DNA of 64,000 nucleotides, from the NCBI RefSeq assembly GCF_011386835.1, contig NC_088801.1, positions 18,524,824 to 18,588,823 of the forward strand. Direction: 5' to 3'. A program made the position numbers and the translations under genes. Shown piece after piece: positions 1 to 10,130 of this stretch. Every line of letters begins with the position of its first letter. Position 1 is the stretch's first letter. The notes under the pieces were generated by a model that worked only from the letters and a program-made list of their open reading frames with translations, searched no databases and was not told where the DNA came from. Source of the DNA: Chrysemys picta bellii (taxonomy: Eukaryota; Chordata; Testudines; Emydidae).

Positions 1-1560
1 GTCAAAAAGCACACAAGAAGCCTTACAACCACTGCAGAAGGAAAATAAATGGTAGTAACCCTGGTCTCCTGTAGTAGAAGGGTCATAGGATTCTGGCACT
101 TGGCATTGACAACAGTGACAAAAAGGTCTATTATCAGAATCCTCCTGCAAAGGAATATCTACTCTACTATGGATCTCTGCAGCAATCACTTGTGATTGGC
201 AACCAGTTACCTGCTCTGGAAGTCCACCAAATTGTTACTTACCCCTCAGAGTAGAACAGACATCGGAGTATCCCATGTCAGAGGCACCATGTCCAGAGCT
301 CAATAGTGTTCAGGTAGAGGGGACACTAACATACACCTCCTTGCTTGTTTATGTAGTGCATTCTGGACATGTTGTCCACTGGGATCTGCACTGTGTAGTT
401 TTGGAGAACCATTAGAAAGGTCATGCAGGCTTCCAGGACGTTGATGTGGAGTTTCATGTCTGCTGGGGACCAAGTCATTTGCATCTTTATGTGGTTCAAG
501 TGGGCTCGACCACCTGTCCTTGAAACATCCATGATTAAACTAATTGGTTAAAGTAACTGGAGAAAGGGGTAGGAACAATATCCCACCAGATACGTTCTTG
601 GGTTCCCACCACCATCTCTATTCTGACAGCACATGAAATAGGACCACGACTGTTATTTGTTCTGCGAACAGACAGATCTGAGCTGGAATTGCAGGGGCTG
701 CAAGTTAAGTCTGGCAAGCAGAATCTCGTACGTACATGCTGACATTTTGCTTAACAGTCCCAGGCACATCCATACCATTGTACTTGAGTTTGACTGTATC
801 CCAAGTTCTATCAACTGTATCAAGAATCTGTCCTCAGGAACATAGACTTGCACACACTTGGAATCAAAGCTCCTATGAACTTTCATCTGTGATGGGATAA
901 GACACAATTTTTCTTAAATCACCAGAAGGGCCATATGACAACAGGAAGAGGGCATATTCCAGGCTTGCCGCCATTTCTTACTGGGATCAGCCAGTCATTA
1001 GCGGGTAGACACAGATGCCTCTCAATCCGGGATTAGCATCCCATAGAGACTTTTAATGCCATGGAGAGTCCAAATGACATTACCTTATATTGGCAGCAAT
1101 TGGGCCCCAACATGAATTTTAAATACTTTCTGTGGACTGCGTAAAGGCCATGCAAAAGTACGTGTCCTGAAATTCAAGAACTATAAAACAATGTTGAGCC
1201 TCTGAAGATACAATGGAGGCAAGCATTACCATCTTAAATCTGAGGCAGCATATGTATTTATTAAATCTTGGGATAAGACCAAGATATTCCCCCTTTCTTC
1301 TCTGTGATAAGGAAGTATCTGGGTAGAAAGGTCTGGATTACAAGTACCTCCCCTATGGCTCCCAGACAAAACAACGAAGCCAATTCTGTTTGTGACAGAT
1401 TCTTGTAAGAAGAGTCCCTGAATAATGATGGGAAAGGGGGATGGTCAGGGGCAAGGAGTGGAAATTATTAAATAGAGTAGCCATGAGCAATAACATTTAA
1501 TGACCATTTGTCAACTTCAGTAGCCAACCAGCTCCAATGGAAAGGAGAAAGGCAGTTCCC
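1..1560 (-). mobile_element. Degenerate DIRS-like retroelement: RT and RNase H region
   Basis: Read on the minus strand, this stretch encodes broken pieces of a reverse transcriptase followed by RNase H. Near 653-907 the frame reads like the end of the RT (QLIELGIQ, CLGLLSKMSACTYEILLARLNLQPLQ pattern). At 326-532 it reads like RNase H, with LEACMTF, an aspartate-asparagine (VDN) and the YINKQGG motif at 335-355, typical of DIRS-type tyrosine-recombinase retroelements. Weaker similarity to the RT palm continues to about 1560. Many stops and frame changes show an old dead copy; its 3' part lies off the left edge. The family call rests on remembered motif layout, not a search. A second copy in the other orientation lies at about 39.4-42.8 kb. 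Confidence 0.55.
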
Positions 1561-2884
1561 AAAAGCAGTGACTGACTGTGGATTGGATCCAGAGACCCTT
1601 GACATTTCCAAACGTGCTGCCTCAGAGAGGGTGCCAGACACATGACTGTAGTAGCAAAAAAAATGGGCATCCCCTAGAGTATCTGGCCCTTTTCCTCTGT
1701 GGGTATCAGGCTGTCGACCCTAAGAGTGGAACAGTATTCTCTGCCCCTGCTTGGTGCTGTTCCTTGTATGGTTTCTGGTAATGTTGTAAATGTTGTGTAA
1801 AAAGTTAACCATTTAAATTATTAAAATTATATCGTTTAACTGGTTAACTGAGGTCGCACTTCATTTCTCTTCGCCATCTGTAAAATTCATGATACTCACC
1901 TTCATCAAGCACTTTCAGATTCTCTGATAAGAGCAGTGTATGATGATCAGGGAGAGAATTTTCAAATTTTTGGAACATTTCTCTAATTTCTCATTTGCTG
2001 AATAAGACCAAGGGAGAATTCAGAGGCCTTCTGACTCACTGAGCTCTGACACATGAGCAATGGAGAAACTCCGTAATTGCTAGGGAAGGCATAAGTGGGG
2101 ATCACTGATCCATAGATATAAAAATTACATTATTTGGAACCATGAGGTTGTACTCTCTACTAGCCTATTAAGAGAGCAGTCTAACAATATTTACCCTCAT
2201 CCTCCTTTCCTAACAAATGTTTTATTCTCTTGTTACATCTTATTTTAAATTAGGCTGCAAGCTTTCAAGACAGGGACCTTGTTTTACTATGTGTTTATTA
2301 TAGCACCTACCACCCTGAGATCCTGATCCCGACTACGGCCTTTTGGTGCTACCTCAAGCACAAACAAGAAAACACTTTCGCTAAAGCTCTTGTTGACATC
2401 TATGGTAAAATTTATAAGTATTTTCTTAAAGAAACACTCAATTTAAGATGTAGTTTTAAGGAGTTAATTAAAAGTAGTTTCAAAGACCACTTTTTCTTTC
2501 TTAGAAATTTGCATTTGTAATCCTGTTCTTCTCTTAGCCTGTATATTGATTTATTATTAGTTTTATTGATTGTATAGACATTCTTTATAAGCATTTATTT
2601 AAAAAAATCCTTCCTCTTATTCCCAGATCTTTGACACTATTTCTGAATTAAGCAATGACGATGAAAAGCCCACATTCTGCAAATCTGAGTTTATACTGCA
2701 TTATTTCACAGCACCCAAAATTGTGCCAAGCACTTCACAGATGAGAGACAATCTCTCTGCCCCTTAAAACTTATGTAAGACAATAACTTGGATAGCTACT
2801 TAGCATATCTATCCTTGTAATGTTTTTGCCCACTGGCAAAATTACTTTTTCCTAATTTTTTACATTATTACTTTTCCCTTATTA
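1561..2884. other. AT-rich non-coding DNA, nothing recognised
   Basis: Only short chance open frames occur here. No repeat family, RNA gene or exon signal could be identified by eye. Confidence 0.5.
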
Positions 2885-2888
2885 TGGG

Positions 2889-3085
2889 AGGGAGTGCAGA
2901 CAGCGCATTGGACTGGGATACAAGAAATCTGGGTTCTATTCTCAGCAGTGCCAGTGTCCAGGTCAGCCACCCTAGACAAGTCACTTCACCACTCTGTGCT
3001 TCAGTTTCCCCATCAGCAAAATGTGGATACTTCTTTGTAAAGTGAGATCTACTGATGAAAAGTGCTATGAGAGTAGCTAAGATCA
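2889..3085 (+). repeat. MIR-like (CORE-SINE) element
   Basis: The block resembles the amniote MIR consensus in order: a 'gactggga...ctgggttctattc' front part, 'gacaagtcacttcacc', 'ctgtgcttcagtttcccc', 'aaaatgtggata' and a tail ending in 'tgaaaagtgctatgag'. It is diverged, as expected for an old amniote SINE. No target duplication is visible. Confidence 0.75.
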
Positions 3086-3239
3086 AAGTGTTAGTAGTCT
3101 CTTGGCCTATCAAAGGCCATGATCAAGTGCCTTGATGTTTTTGGTCTTTTGGCCTCGAGATGAAAACCTTGTCTATGTCTCTTAGACCATGAAGTAAAAA
3201 TATTATCTAAGTTATATCTGTTCTTATCTCCTAGACTAG

Positions 3240-4545
3240 CGTTTCCCAAATGCGGCCACCAGGGGCTTTTTGTGCGGCCACAGGCCTCCCGGGCGGTGAT
3301 TGGAGGGAGGGAGGGGGGCAAACCCTCTCTCCCTCCCTGTTGCTCCTGAGTGTGCCACCCTGCACTGCCTCTGGAGACAGGAGGGGCACAATGCTGAAGG
3401 AGCAAGGTGAGTTCTTGACCTGCAGGGTGGGGGGAGTGGGACTCAGTCTTCAGTCCTGGGGTGGTTGGGCAGCAGGCTCAGGTGGTGGGACTTAGGGAGC
3501 CTGGCTGCATGGACCAGGGCTCCAACCATGGGGCTTTGGCACCAACACTTGGCTCCAGCTGCGGTGTTTCAAGCAGACACCCCCAGCTCTGGCCACATGG
3601 CCCCGGCCACACAGCTTCAGGCTCCAACCACCGGTCGTGTGCGGTGGACTCTGATCCCTGGCTCTGGCTGTGTGGCACCACCCCTGGTGGCAGCTGCTGA
3701 CGCCCAGCCGCTCGCTCCAACCCCTAGCCACTGATCCCAGGTGCTAGCCCTGGATGCTGACCTCCAGCCCCGGCTGCCGGTGGCAGGCGCTGATCCCCAG
3801 CCCTGACCGCTGACCACGGCCACCAATCCCTGGCCCTGGCCGTTTGGCAGGCGCCAGACCCAGGTGTAGATCCTTGATGCCGACTGCACAGCAGTGGGTG
3901 CAGATCCCTGGCAGTGGGCGCCAAACCCGAGCTGCGTGGTGGCGGGCTCCAACCCCCGGCTCTGGACACTGACCGCAGGCACTCGCCATGTGGCAGCAGC
4001 TGGCCCCAGGCACTGATCCCCAGCCCTGGCCTTTGGCCACAGCCGCCAACTCCTGACTCCGTTTGGCAGCGGGTGTGGAAGCTAGGCTCTAGCGGGCGCC
4101 AGAGCCAGGTGCAGATCCCTGTTCCCAGCCACGTGGCAGTGGGTGTAGATCCCTGGCGGTGGGCTCCGAACCTCGACGCTGCACGTGGACGGGCCCCAAA
4201 CCCTGGCGCTGGATGCCAACCCTGGGCACTGGCCATATGGCAGGGGCTGCTGGCCCCAGGCGCTGATCCCCAGCCCTGGCCATGCAGCAGCAGATGCTGA
4301 CCCCAGTGGGTGTTGGCCCTAGGCACTGACCCCTGGCCATGGTTGTGCAGTGACAGATGCTGGCCCTAGGCTCTAGCTGCGCGGCAGTGGGCTCTTGCCC
4401 TGGGTGCCTCCCCCCAGCTCCAGTCGCACCCCCATCACCCCTGTCCTCCGCTGCCTCCCTCAGCCCAGCATCCATCCCCCAGGTCCCTGCTACCTTCCAC
4501 CCCGATCCTCCCATCCAGGGCTTAATTTGTCCTGGGACTTGCTGA
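3240..4545. repeat. GC-rich degenerate minisatellite block
   Basis: About 1.3 kb of GC-rich sequence made of imperfect, shuffled short units. The phrases 'ctgatccccagccctggcc' and 'gcagatccctggcagtggg' recur many times with substitutions and length changes. It begins with 'gcgtttcccaaatgcggcc', similar to the 'ggttcccaaact' ends of hAT-type elements such as the one near 42.8 kb, so it may be the expanded interior of a DNA transposon. Long open frames on both strands (for example 3724-4326 minus and 4089-4556 minus) follow from GC richness and low stop density and are not genes. Confidence 0.7.
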
Positions 4546-4583
4546 GAAACATGCATGCATCACTTTTAACAGCAGATTAACTA

Positions 4584-4703
4584 GCTACCTGGGAGACTGT
4601 AAAATGTGATACTTGTATGTTTGTTAATATCAAGTATCACTTTTCACAGCCTTCCAGGTAGCTATTAAGTGTCCTGTGAAAAGTGATATTAACAAACATA
4701 CAA
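4584..4703. repeat. Two interlocking inverted repeats (MITE-like hairpins)
   Basis: Positions 4584-4616 pair with 4631-4663 (about 33-nt arms, few mismatches, loop near 15 nt). Positions 4613-4631 (ttgtatgtttgttaatatc) pair perfectly with 4685-4703. The arms overlap, so the two hairpins are mutually exclusive. The unit probably derives from a small palindromic transposon or a rearranged pair of them; no clear target duplication was found. Confidence 0.7.
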
Positions 4704-4719
4704 ATATAACTTTTTACAG

Positions 4720-5640
4720 CATTATTTTTATTATTGAGTCTGCAAAAAAAAAAATAAACCTACATAAATAAATTACAACAATTTGGATGTGTATGTGCAT
4801 ATTTATTTATTTTTTCTAACGTTAATAAAGTATTTTAGGAAAAAGTGTCAGTGCAGCTATCAGCAAGGGTTGGTGTCCACACTTTGAGGCCACCAGAAAA
4901 ATTGTGGTGAGAACCCCAGTCCCAGACCATTCAACTGTTTCCTGCACAGCTGTGAAGTTTAACTTCTCTCTACATTTTGCAGGGCTTCTCATTTGGAGTA
5001 GGGCTCTATAGTCAGATGCTTGCCATCCCAAATCATTTTGGGGACAGAACTAACAAATACATTTCAACGTCATTAAAATTCCGTTTTAACATATCTGACG
5101 TTCATTAGTCTTGTAGTCAAGTTGCTAAAAGTGAATCCCCTTGTTAAGTTTGAAAAGCAGTAATCCCAGAACATGGAGTAATCATTTCCAGTGTGGATAT
5201 TAATTACTTTGAGTTGCTAGATTCCTAGACTGCTAGGTTTCTGTGACATGAGACATTTGCAATGTTTTCTAAAGGGTCACTAGCCATTGGGTGGTCATGG
5301 ATCTACATCCTCAGATGAACACACAAGAGAAATGCAGGTCTCAGATGTGGTTCTGAGACGAGGATTTTCCTCGAGTCAAGAACAAGTCGATCTAGCCTCA
5401 AGTCCCCCTACCTAGATGAACTCCCACACAGCACAATCTCAGCCACCACAGTAAGCCTCAGTAAGCAAACAGCTTAATAATGTACAACTTCCACCCTAGA
5501 CACAATCTGGGAAGCCACCGCGAGCATCAACATTAAGGGGCACATGCCATCATTAAGGGGGGGAGGGAGCCAGACAGTGGTATGTGGCGTTAGACAGGAC
5601 TAACACCCAGCTGCTGAAGCCCCAGTGAACACGGCCTGCC
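4720..5640. other. Non-coding flank of CpG island, nothing recognised
   Basis: An AT-rich start grades into more GC-rich sequence from about 5.4 kb. There is an A run near 4745. No repeat family or exon was identified. Confidence 0.45.
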
Positions 5641-5852
5641 ACACACCGCAGCCCTGACCCTAGGGCGCGCTAGTCCACAGCCCGACCACCCGGGGGCGGG
5701 GAGAAGGAAATAATCGCGGCTCTCCACCATGCAAGGCGCCGCCAGCCCCCCAATCCGTAGGGGACTAGGAAGGACCAGACCCTTTGGCTAAGTTTGCCTG
5801 GCCACCCTTTATCCCGCGTAAAAGACGAGGGCAGCCTCGCCTCCGCCGACTA

Positions 5853-5950
5853 ACTCACACCTACCACTACTGCCGCTGCAGCCGCCACCACACTTCCTCA
5901 GAGCGACGCGGGTTTCGCGCGGGCTCGGGCTCGCTCAGCCCCGGAAGTGA
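5853..5950 (-). other. Possible divergent minus-strand first exon
   Basis: On the minus strand a CpG-rich stretch ends with the sequence GTAGGT followed by GTGAGT, a consensus splice donor whose bases occupy 5858 down to 5853. The ETS-like sequence CCGGAAGTGA (5941-5950) lies just upstream in that direction. Vertebrate CpG islands often fire divergently. No matching second exon is visible in the 5.8 kb to the left, so this is a weak call. Confidence 0.25.
5941..5950 (+). promoter_or_regulatory. ETS/GABP-type site
   Basis: CCGGAAGTGA is the consensus ETS-family core found in many CpG-island promoters. A second TTCCGG-type core on the other strand lies near 6057. Confidence 0.5.
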
Positions 5951-6289
5951 CCTCTAGCGGGGGCGGGAACCGCCAGGGTCCCAAACACCGCCCCCCCCCC
6001 TCCGCAGGGGAAAAAAATCCCCCGCCAATAAGTGGCCGAGGGTGCACGAGCGGCGCTTCCGGGGGCATAGGAGGGGAGTAGTTGAGATGCGGGAGGGTTG
6101 TTCCTACCCCGAGTGTCACCCCGCGCCGGACCAACCGACTCACTCATCCCTTCCCGCTGGTGGGGGAGGGCGGGTTTGTGATCCCGTGTCCTGACTCGCC
6201 TCCTCCACTTTGTCCCGGGGGTGCGCGGGAATATGACGGGGAGGGGCAACGCCGCGACAGTGAGCTTCAGGGAAGGGAGGCGGGGCGAC

Positions 6290-6530
6290 AGCACCAATGG
6301 GAAGGCTGTGGGAGCTACGGAGCGGGGCGGGGTGAAGCTATGGGAGCTACACGGGGTGTGTGGGAGCTATGCGGGGGGCGCTACACGGGGGGTGGGAGTA
6401 ATGTAGGGGGCGTTACACGGGGTGTGTGGGAGCTATGGGGGGCGCTACACGGGGGTGGGATCTGCGTAGGAGGCGCTACACGGGGGTGGGAGCTATGCAG
6501 GGGGTGTGGGGGAGCTATGTTGAGGTGTGG
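6290..6530 (+). repeat. GC-rich tandem repeat inside the CpG island
   Basis: Imperfect units built around 'gggagctatg', 'gggggcgctacac' and 'ggggtgtg' recur about six times with changes in length. This is a local minisatellite and not coding, although it stays open in some frames because stops are rare. Confidence 0.7.
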
Positions 6531-6761
6531 GGCTGTCTGAATGGGAAGGCTCTATAGGGGGTGTTGGCGAAAAGGACGAGGTGCGGGAAGGACTCCAGCG
6601 ATTCTGGGGAGAGAGAGGCATTGCACTTACTAGGGGAACGGGGAGCTGTGTTGACGGGGTGTATGGTGCTGACTGACAGTGCGACGAGCCCAGAGAGCAA
6701 TGGGTGGGGCTGCAGAGTGCTGTGGACTGTATGGCAGTCGGCGGCAGAACTCCTTTACTCC

Positions 6762-6784
6762 TATAAATAAGCGAGATGGCGGGT
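6762..6784 (+). promoter_or_regulatory. TATA-like box followed by YY1-like motif
   Basis: TATAAATA at 6762-6769 is followed at 6775-6784 by AGATGGCGGG, close to the YY1 motif that often overlaps transcription starts. GTGAGG follows directly and could act as a donor. A transcription start near 6790 is possible, as an alternative to a start near 7.4 kb. Confidence 0.35.
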
Positions 6785-6878
6785 GAGGGTAGGAAGAATT
6801 ACGGAGGCCGGTGCTCTCCGACTGGCCCGATGCTAAACAGGCTCCTGGGGGCAAGCAATGAGCATGCTAATACAAGAG

Positions 6879-6903
6879 ACTACAATTCCCAGGATGCCTT
6901 GCG
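6879..6903 (+). promoter_or_regulatory. ZNF143-type (SBS) binding site
   Basis: The stretch starts ACTACAATTCCCAGGATGCC and ends TTGCG, nearly matching the long ZNF143/SBS consensus (ACTACAATTCCCAGAATGC and flank). That motif is strongly enriched in vertebrate CpG-island promoters, often bidirectional ones. A match of this length by chance is unlikely. Confidence 0.7.
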
Positions 6904-7206
6904 CTGGCGAACACGGGCTGCGCTGTACTTTAGGGAAACGGTCGGGACCTGTTTTTTTCGGAGGCTTGGGCGGATGGGGAGACGCTCGCTGCTGATGATA
7001 GGGGAGGGGGCTCCCAGCGAGTGGTCCTTCTGGTTGGGCACAGCACCAGAGCTCGCGAGGAAGGGGGTTATAATATCACTACGGGAACAAGTACCGACAT
7101 GATTGTCATTAGACATGAAAACCGTCTGTCAGCGCAACGCCGCGATTCCACTGGTCGTTGGTGGACCATGGAGGCGGGTCTCTGTGTGCCGGTCCACCGA
7201 CTTCCT

Positions 7207-7406
7207 ATTGGTAATTAGGGCCGTCATTCAGTAAAACTATCCGTTACGATTGGCCAGAGACCCCCTCAGTGGGCGAGTTCATGCGCAAGTGGTATGTGCA
7301 CCACAGCGGCAGCTCTGGGGGCGGAGGCTGGACTGTAAATGGCCAAGGCTGACGTCGGTCAGCGGGATTGTGCGTTGCCGTTCGCAGGCACTGGCAGGGG
7401 GCGGGT
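7207..7406. promoter_or_regulatory. CCAAT, CRE and GC-box cluster upstream of exon 1
   Basis: Inverted CCAAT boxes (ATTGG) occur at 7207-7211 and 7249-7253, a CRE core TGACGTC at 7350-7356, and GC boxes near 7316-7324 and 7397-7406. The cluster ends about 150 bases before a strong splice donor and there is no TATA box, so it looks like a TATA-less core promoter. Confidence 0.5.
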
Positions 7407-7449
7407 CTCTGTCCCTGCCGCGGCAGTAGGAGGAACCGGAGCCGCTGTC

Positions 7450-7551
7450 GGGGGCTGGTGATGGGGTCAGTTCTCCCTCGTGTGTGAATCTCCGTCACCG
7501 AGCCGGCCCCGTCGCCGCCCTTATCCGCCCGGCTGTGTTAGCGCCAAAGCG
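7450..7551 (+). other. Probable non-coding first exon of the plus-strand gene
   Basis: A GC-rich stretch ends '...gccaaagcg' followed by GTAAGG at 7552, a strong donor. The 5' boundary is a guess, placed downstream of the CCAAT/CRE/GC-box cluster. No convincing start codon context leads into the donor, so the exon is taken as 5' untranslated. The likely partner is the exon at 50415-50625, about 43 kb downstream, whose start codon has an in-frame stop upstream. The pairing is inferred; no transcript evidence was available. Confidence 0.45.
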
Positions 7552-7758
7552 GTAAGGAGCGCACCTTCCTTTATAGCCATCGCCCGCCGCCCTGCGAAGG
7601 GGACGGGAGCTTGTTCCAGGGCCCCCGCACCGCGTGAGGGGTTGCCCGGCCCCAAGGGCTGCTGGAGTACTGCACTCGTGTGGGGGAGTGGTTGGTCCCT
7701 GGGCGCAGCTGCACCCTGGAGGGGGGCCCGGCACTGCGGGCAGCTGCTCGGGGGGCAC

Positions 7759-7871
7759 TGGTGTGAGGGTCCTGGGGGCAGCTGCTGCGGGGGAACACAT
7801 TGGTGTGAGGGTCCTGGGGGCAGCTGCTGCGGGGGAACACATTGGTGTGAGGGTCCTGGGGGCAACTGCTC
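7759..7871 (+). repeat. 42-bp tandem repeat, 2.7 copies, in the CpG island
   Basis: The unit starting 'gtgtgagggtcctgggggca' begins at 7761, 7803 and 7845, giving an exact 42-bp period with very few differences between copies. More degraded relatives ('gggggcaactgc') continue to about 8060. The period is a multiple of three, which creates repetitive open frames on both strands (for example 7495-8208 minus). It lies in the start of intron 1 and is not coding. Confidence 0.85.
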
Positions 7872-8080
7872 CGGGAGGTGGTCTGCGGTGGGGTGGGGTG
7901 GGGGCCCTGGGGGCAACTGCACTGGGGGGAGCGGTCCTGCACTGGAGGGGTGGGGTCAGCTGCGCCTGGGGTGGGGGGTCCTGGAGGCAGATGCCCCGGG
8001 GTGGTTGGGAGTGGTGGCTGCATCTGGGGGGAGGCCCCTGCATTGGGGTTTGGGTGATAGCACCCTGGGGACAGGTCGTA

Positions 8081-8760
8081 TGCTGAGATGCCATTAGAAG
8101 CTGGCTGTACCTAAGGACTCGTAAGGAGCTTTCAATGTAGCTGCACTCTGGGATCCTCCACTGGGCTTGTTGCACCCCAAGGATCTTTTTTAGGGGCTGC
8201 ATCTGCACCCCGTGGCTTTATAATTAAATTGAGTCAGAAGCATTTGAGGAGGTGGTATCAGGAGAGGACCAGTGGAGAAACTGGTGTGACTACAGCATGT
8301 TGCCCCTTTAAAGAGGTAGTGAATGTTTCAAATTTCCCCAGTTATAAAGGATGGGGTATGGAGCTGCTTACAAACTGTCTCCCTGATGCTAGATTAGCAA
8401 AAGTTGAGGTGGCATTTAATGATGCTGGCAAGAGAAGGAGTGTTTCTGAAGTTCTGAATGTATCTGCATCTGGGTATAATAAGATAATTCAGTTTAAATG
8501 GGTCACTGCTGGTACAAGTGGATGTGAAGCTTTTTGCTTGTTTTAAAATAAGGTAGTCCCATTTTTATCCCATTCCTCCTAACTTTGACTCCTCTGGTCT
8601 CATGTCTGAACCAACTGTAAATGGGTTCATGTCGTATGTTTTTGCTACAAAAATAGTGTTGTGTTATGTTAGTGTAGCATTCATATTTTAAAAAAAACAC
8701 TTTAAAGAGAGGCGAGTTGCTTGGGCCAATCATTTCTCTGTCTTTAAGGCAGGGAACTTA
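8081..8760. other. Start of intron 1, nothing recognised
   Basis: Base composition falls from GC-rich to AT-rich. The longest open frame (8229-8546 plus) has no recognisable domain and no splice support. Confidence 0.45.
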
Positions 8761-8764
8761 AATG

Positions 8765-8860
8765 TTGTGAGGTTTAATTAATTAATGGCTCTTAAATTGC
8801 TTTGAGTTTTTCAAATGAAAGGTGCTATAAAAGTGCAATGTATTGCTGGTGTAGACACAG
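8765..8860 (+). repeat. MIR/CORE-SINE-type tail remnant
   Basis: The phrases 'aattaatggctcttaaattg', 'ctttgagtttttcaaatgaa' and 'aggtgctataaaagtgc' match the usual tail of MIR-type SINEs and related L3/L2 ends. The front of the element is not recognisable. Confidence 0.55.
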
Positions 8861-9486
8861 TACTACTAATTACTTAATTGCTCAAACTTAACATATTTAA
8901 AAACCTTGCCAAGAAACTACTGTGCAAATTTGCTGTACCGATTTGGGCTAACCTGGGTTCCATTTCTTTTCTTTTTTTTAATCTCTCTTCACTCTGGATG
9001 GAGGAAATATTATAACTGTTGGCTCTGACATTGGAAAATGGTTGTACATAATGTATTCTGGACAATTGTCTTGAATGTAGTTGTAACTAGCACAGTGTAA
9101 TCCAAAGTGTAGATAGAATAGCTACATCACTGTCTGCTTTTGGCGGCCTCTTAGAATGACACTTTTTTAAAATGGCTCTAAGTTTAAATGGTTGGCACTG
9201 CGGAAGAGTTTCCCTTTTTTAAACCAAAAGTAAAATGGAAAAATGAACAGAACGTAATCTTCTTAAGATACCTTGTTATATTGAAGACTTGATTTTGTTG
9301 TTGTTGTAAGCAGGTTTTATAAGCTGGATTCCCATGATAAACACATTCTGTGCAATTCCTTTAGCTATAGTTGTAATTATGGATGGTGTGATAGGCAAAT
9401 TGCAGCTGTGTGTTTTCTACTTTGTATATTTTGTGATATATATAAAGTGGGTGGGGTGGAGGCAAAAGGTCTGTTTCTAGATATAC
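8861..9486. other. AT-rich intronic DNA, nothing recognised
   Basis: Contains a (TTG)n-like stretch near 9296 and an AT-rich run near 9430. No exon or repeat family was identified. Confidence 0.45.
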
Positions 9487-10130
9487 AGAATCATAAACTC
9501 GTAGAATTGGAAGAGACCTCAATAGAGGACCTCATCTAGTCCAGTCCCTTGCACTGAGGCAGGACTAAGCATTATCTCTAGACCATCCCTGAAAGGTGTT
9601 TGTCTAACCTCCTTAAAAATCTCCCATGACAGAGATTTCACAACCACCTTAGGTAACTTGTTCCGCTTAACTACCCTGACAGTTAAGAAGTTTTTCTTAA
9701 TGTCTAACTTAAATCTCGCTTACTGCAGTTTAAGCCCACTACTACTTGTCCTGTCCTCAATGATTAAGGTAAACAATTTATTGCCCTCCGCTTTACAACA
9801 ATCTTCTATGTACTTGAAGACTGTTATTCTGTCTCCTCTTGGTCCTCTTCCTCCCCCCCACCCCCAAGTTGTTTAGTCTGGAAAAGAGACAAACCCAGTT
9901 TTTTCAATCTTTCCTTTTAGGTCATGTTTTCTAGACATTTAATCATTTTTGTTGCTCTCCTCTGACCTTTCTCCAGTTTGTCCACATCTTTCCCAAAGTG
10001 TGGTGCCCAGAAGTGGACATAATACTCCAGTTGAGGTCTTATCAATGCTGAGTAGAGTGGAAAAATTACTTATTGTGTTTTTGCTTACAATGCTCCTGCT
10101 AATACATCCAAGAATGATGTTCAGGCTTAG
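9487..10130 (-). mobile_element. CR1 LINE 3' fragment, degenerate
   Basis: The left end ('agaatcataaactcgtagaattgg') is the CR1 3' terminus read on the plus strand. It is followed by the conserved 'ctcatctagtcca' block and then the antisense of the ORF2 C-terminus, parallel to 60.71-61.30 kb in this window. Frames are broken by stops, and a C/A-rich run interrupts near 9852. The copy is 5' truncated at about 10130, clearly older than the one at the right edge. Confidence 0.85.

Larger units (their letters stand above)
5640..8080. promoter_or_regulatory. CpG island, probable (bidirectional) promoter region
   Basis: CpG dinucleotides and G+C rise sharply here compared with the AT-rich DNA on both sides. 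The block contains matches to motifs common in vertebrate CpG-island promoters: ETS (5941-5950), ZNF143-type (6879-6903), TATA plus YY1-like (6762-6784), inverted CCAAT boxes, a CRE core and GC boxes (7207-7406). A good splice donor follows at 7552. A donor-like signal on the other strand near 5858 suggests divergent transcription. Two tandem-repeat blocks lie inside the island. Confidence 0.8.

Noticed and set aside
3724..4556. Long minus-strand open frames (200 and 155 codons)
   Set aside because: They lie in the GC-rich degenerate minisatellite, where all frames are stop-poor.
7495..8208. 237-codon proline-rich open frame antisense to the CpG island
   Set aside because: Created by stop-poor GC sequence and the 42-bp tandem repeat; several overlapping frames are equally open.
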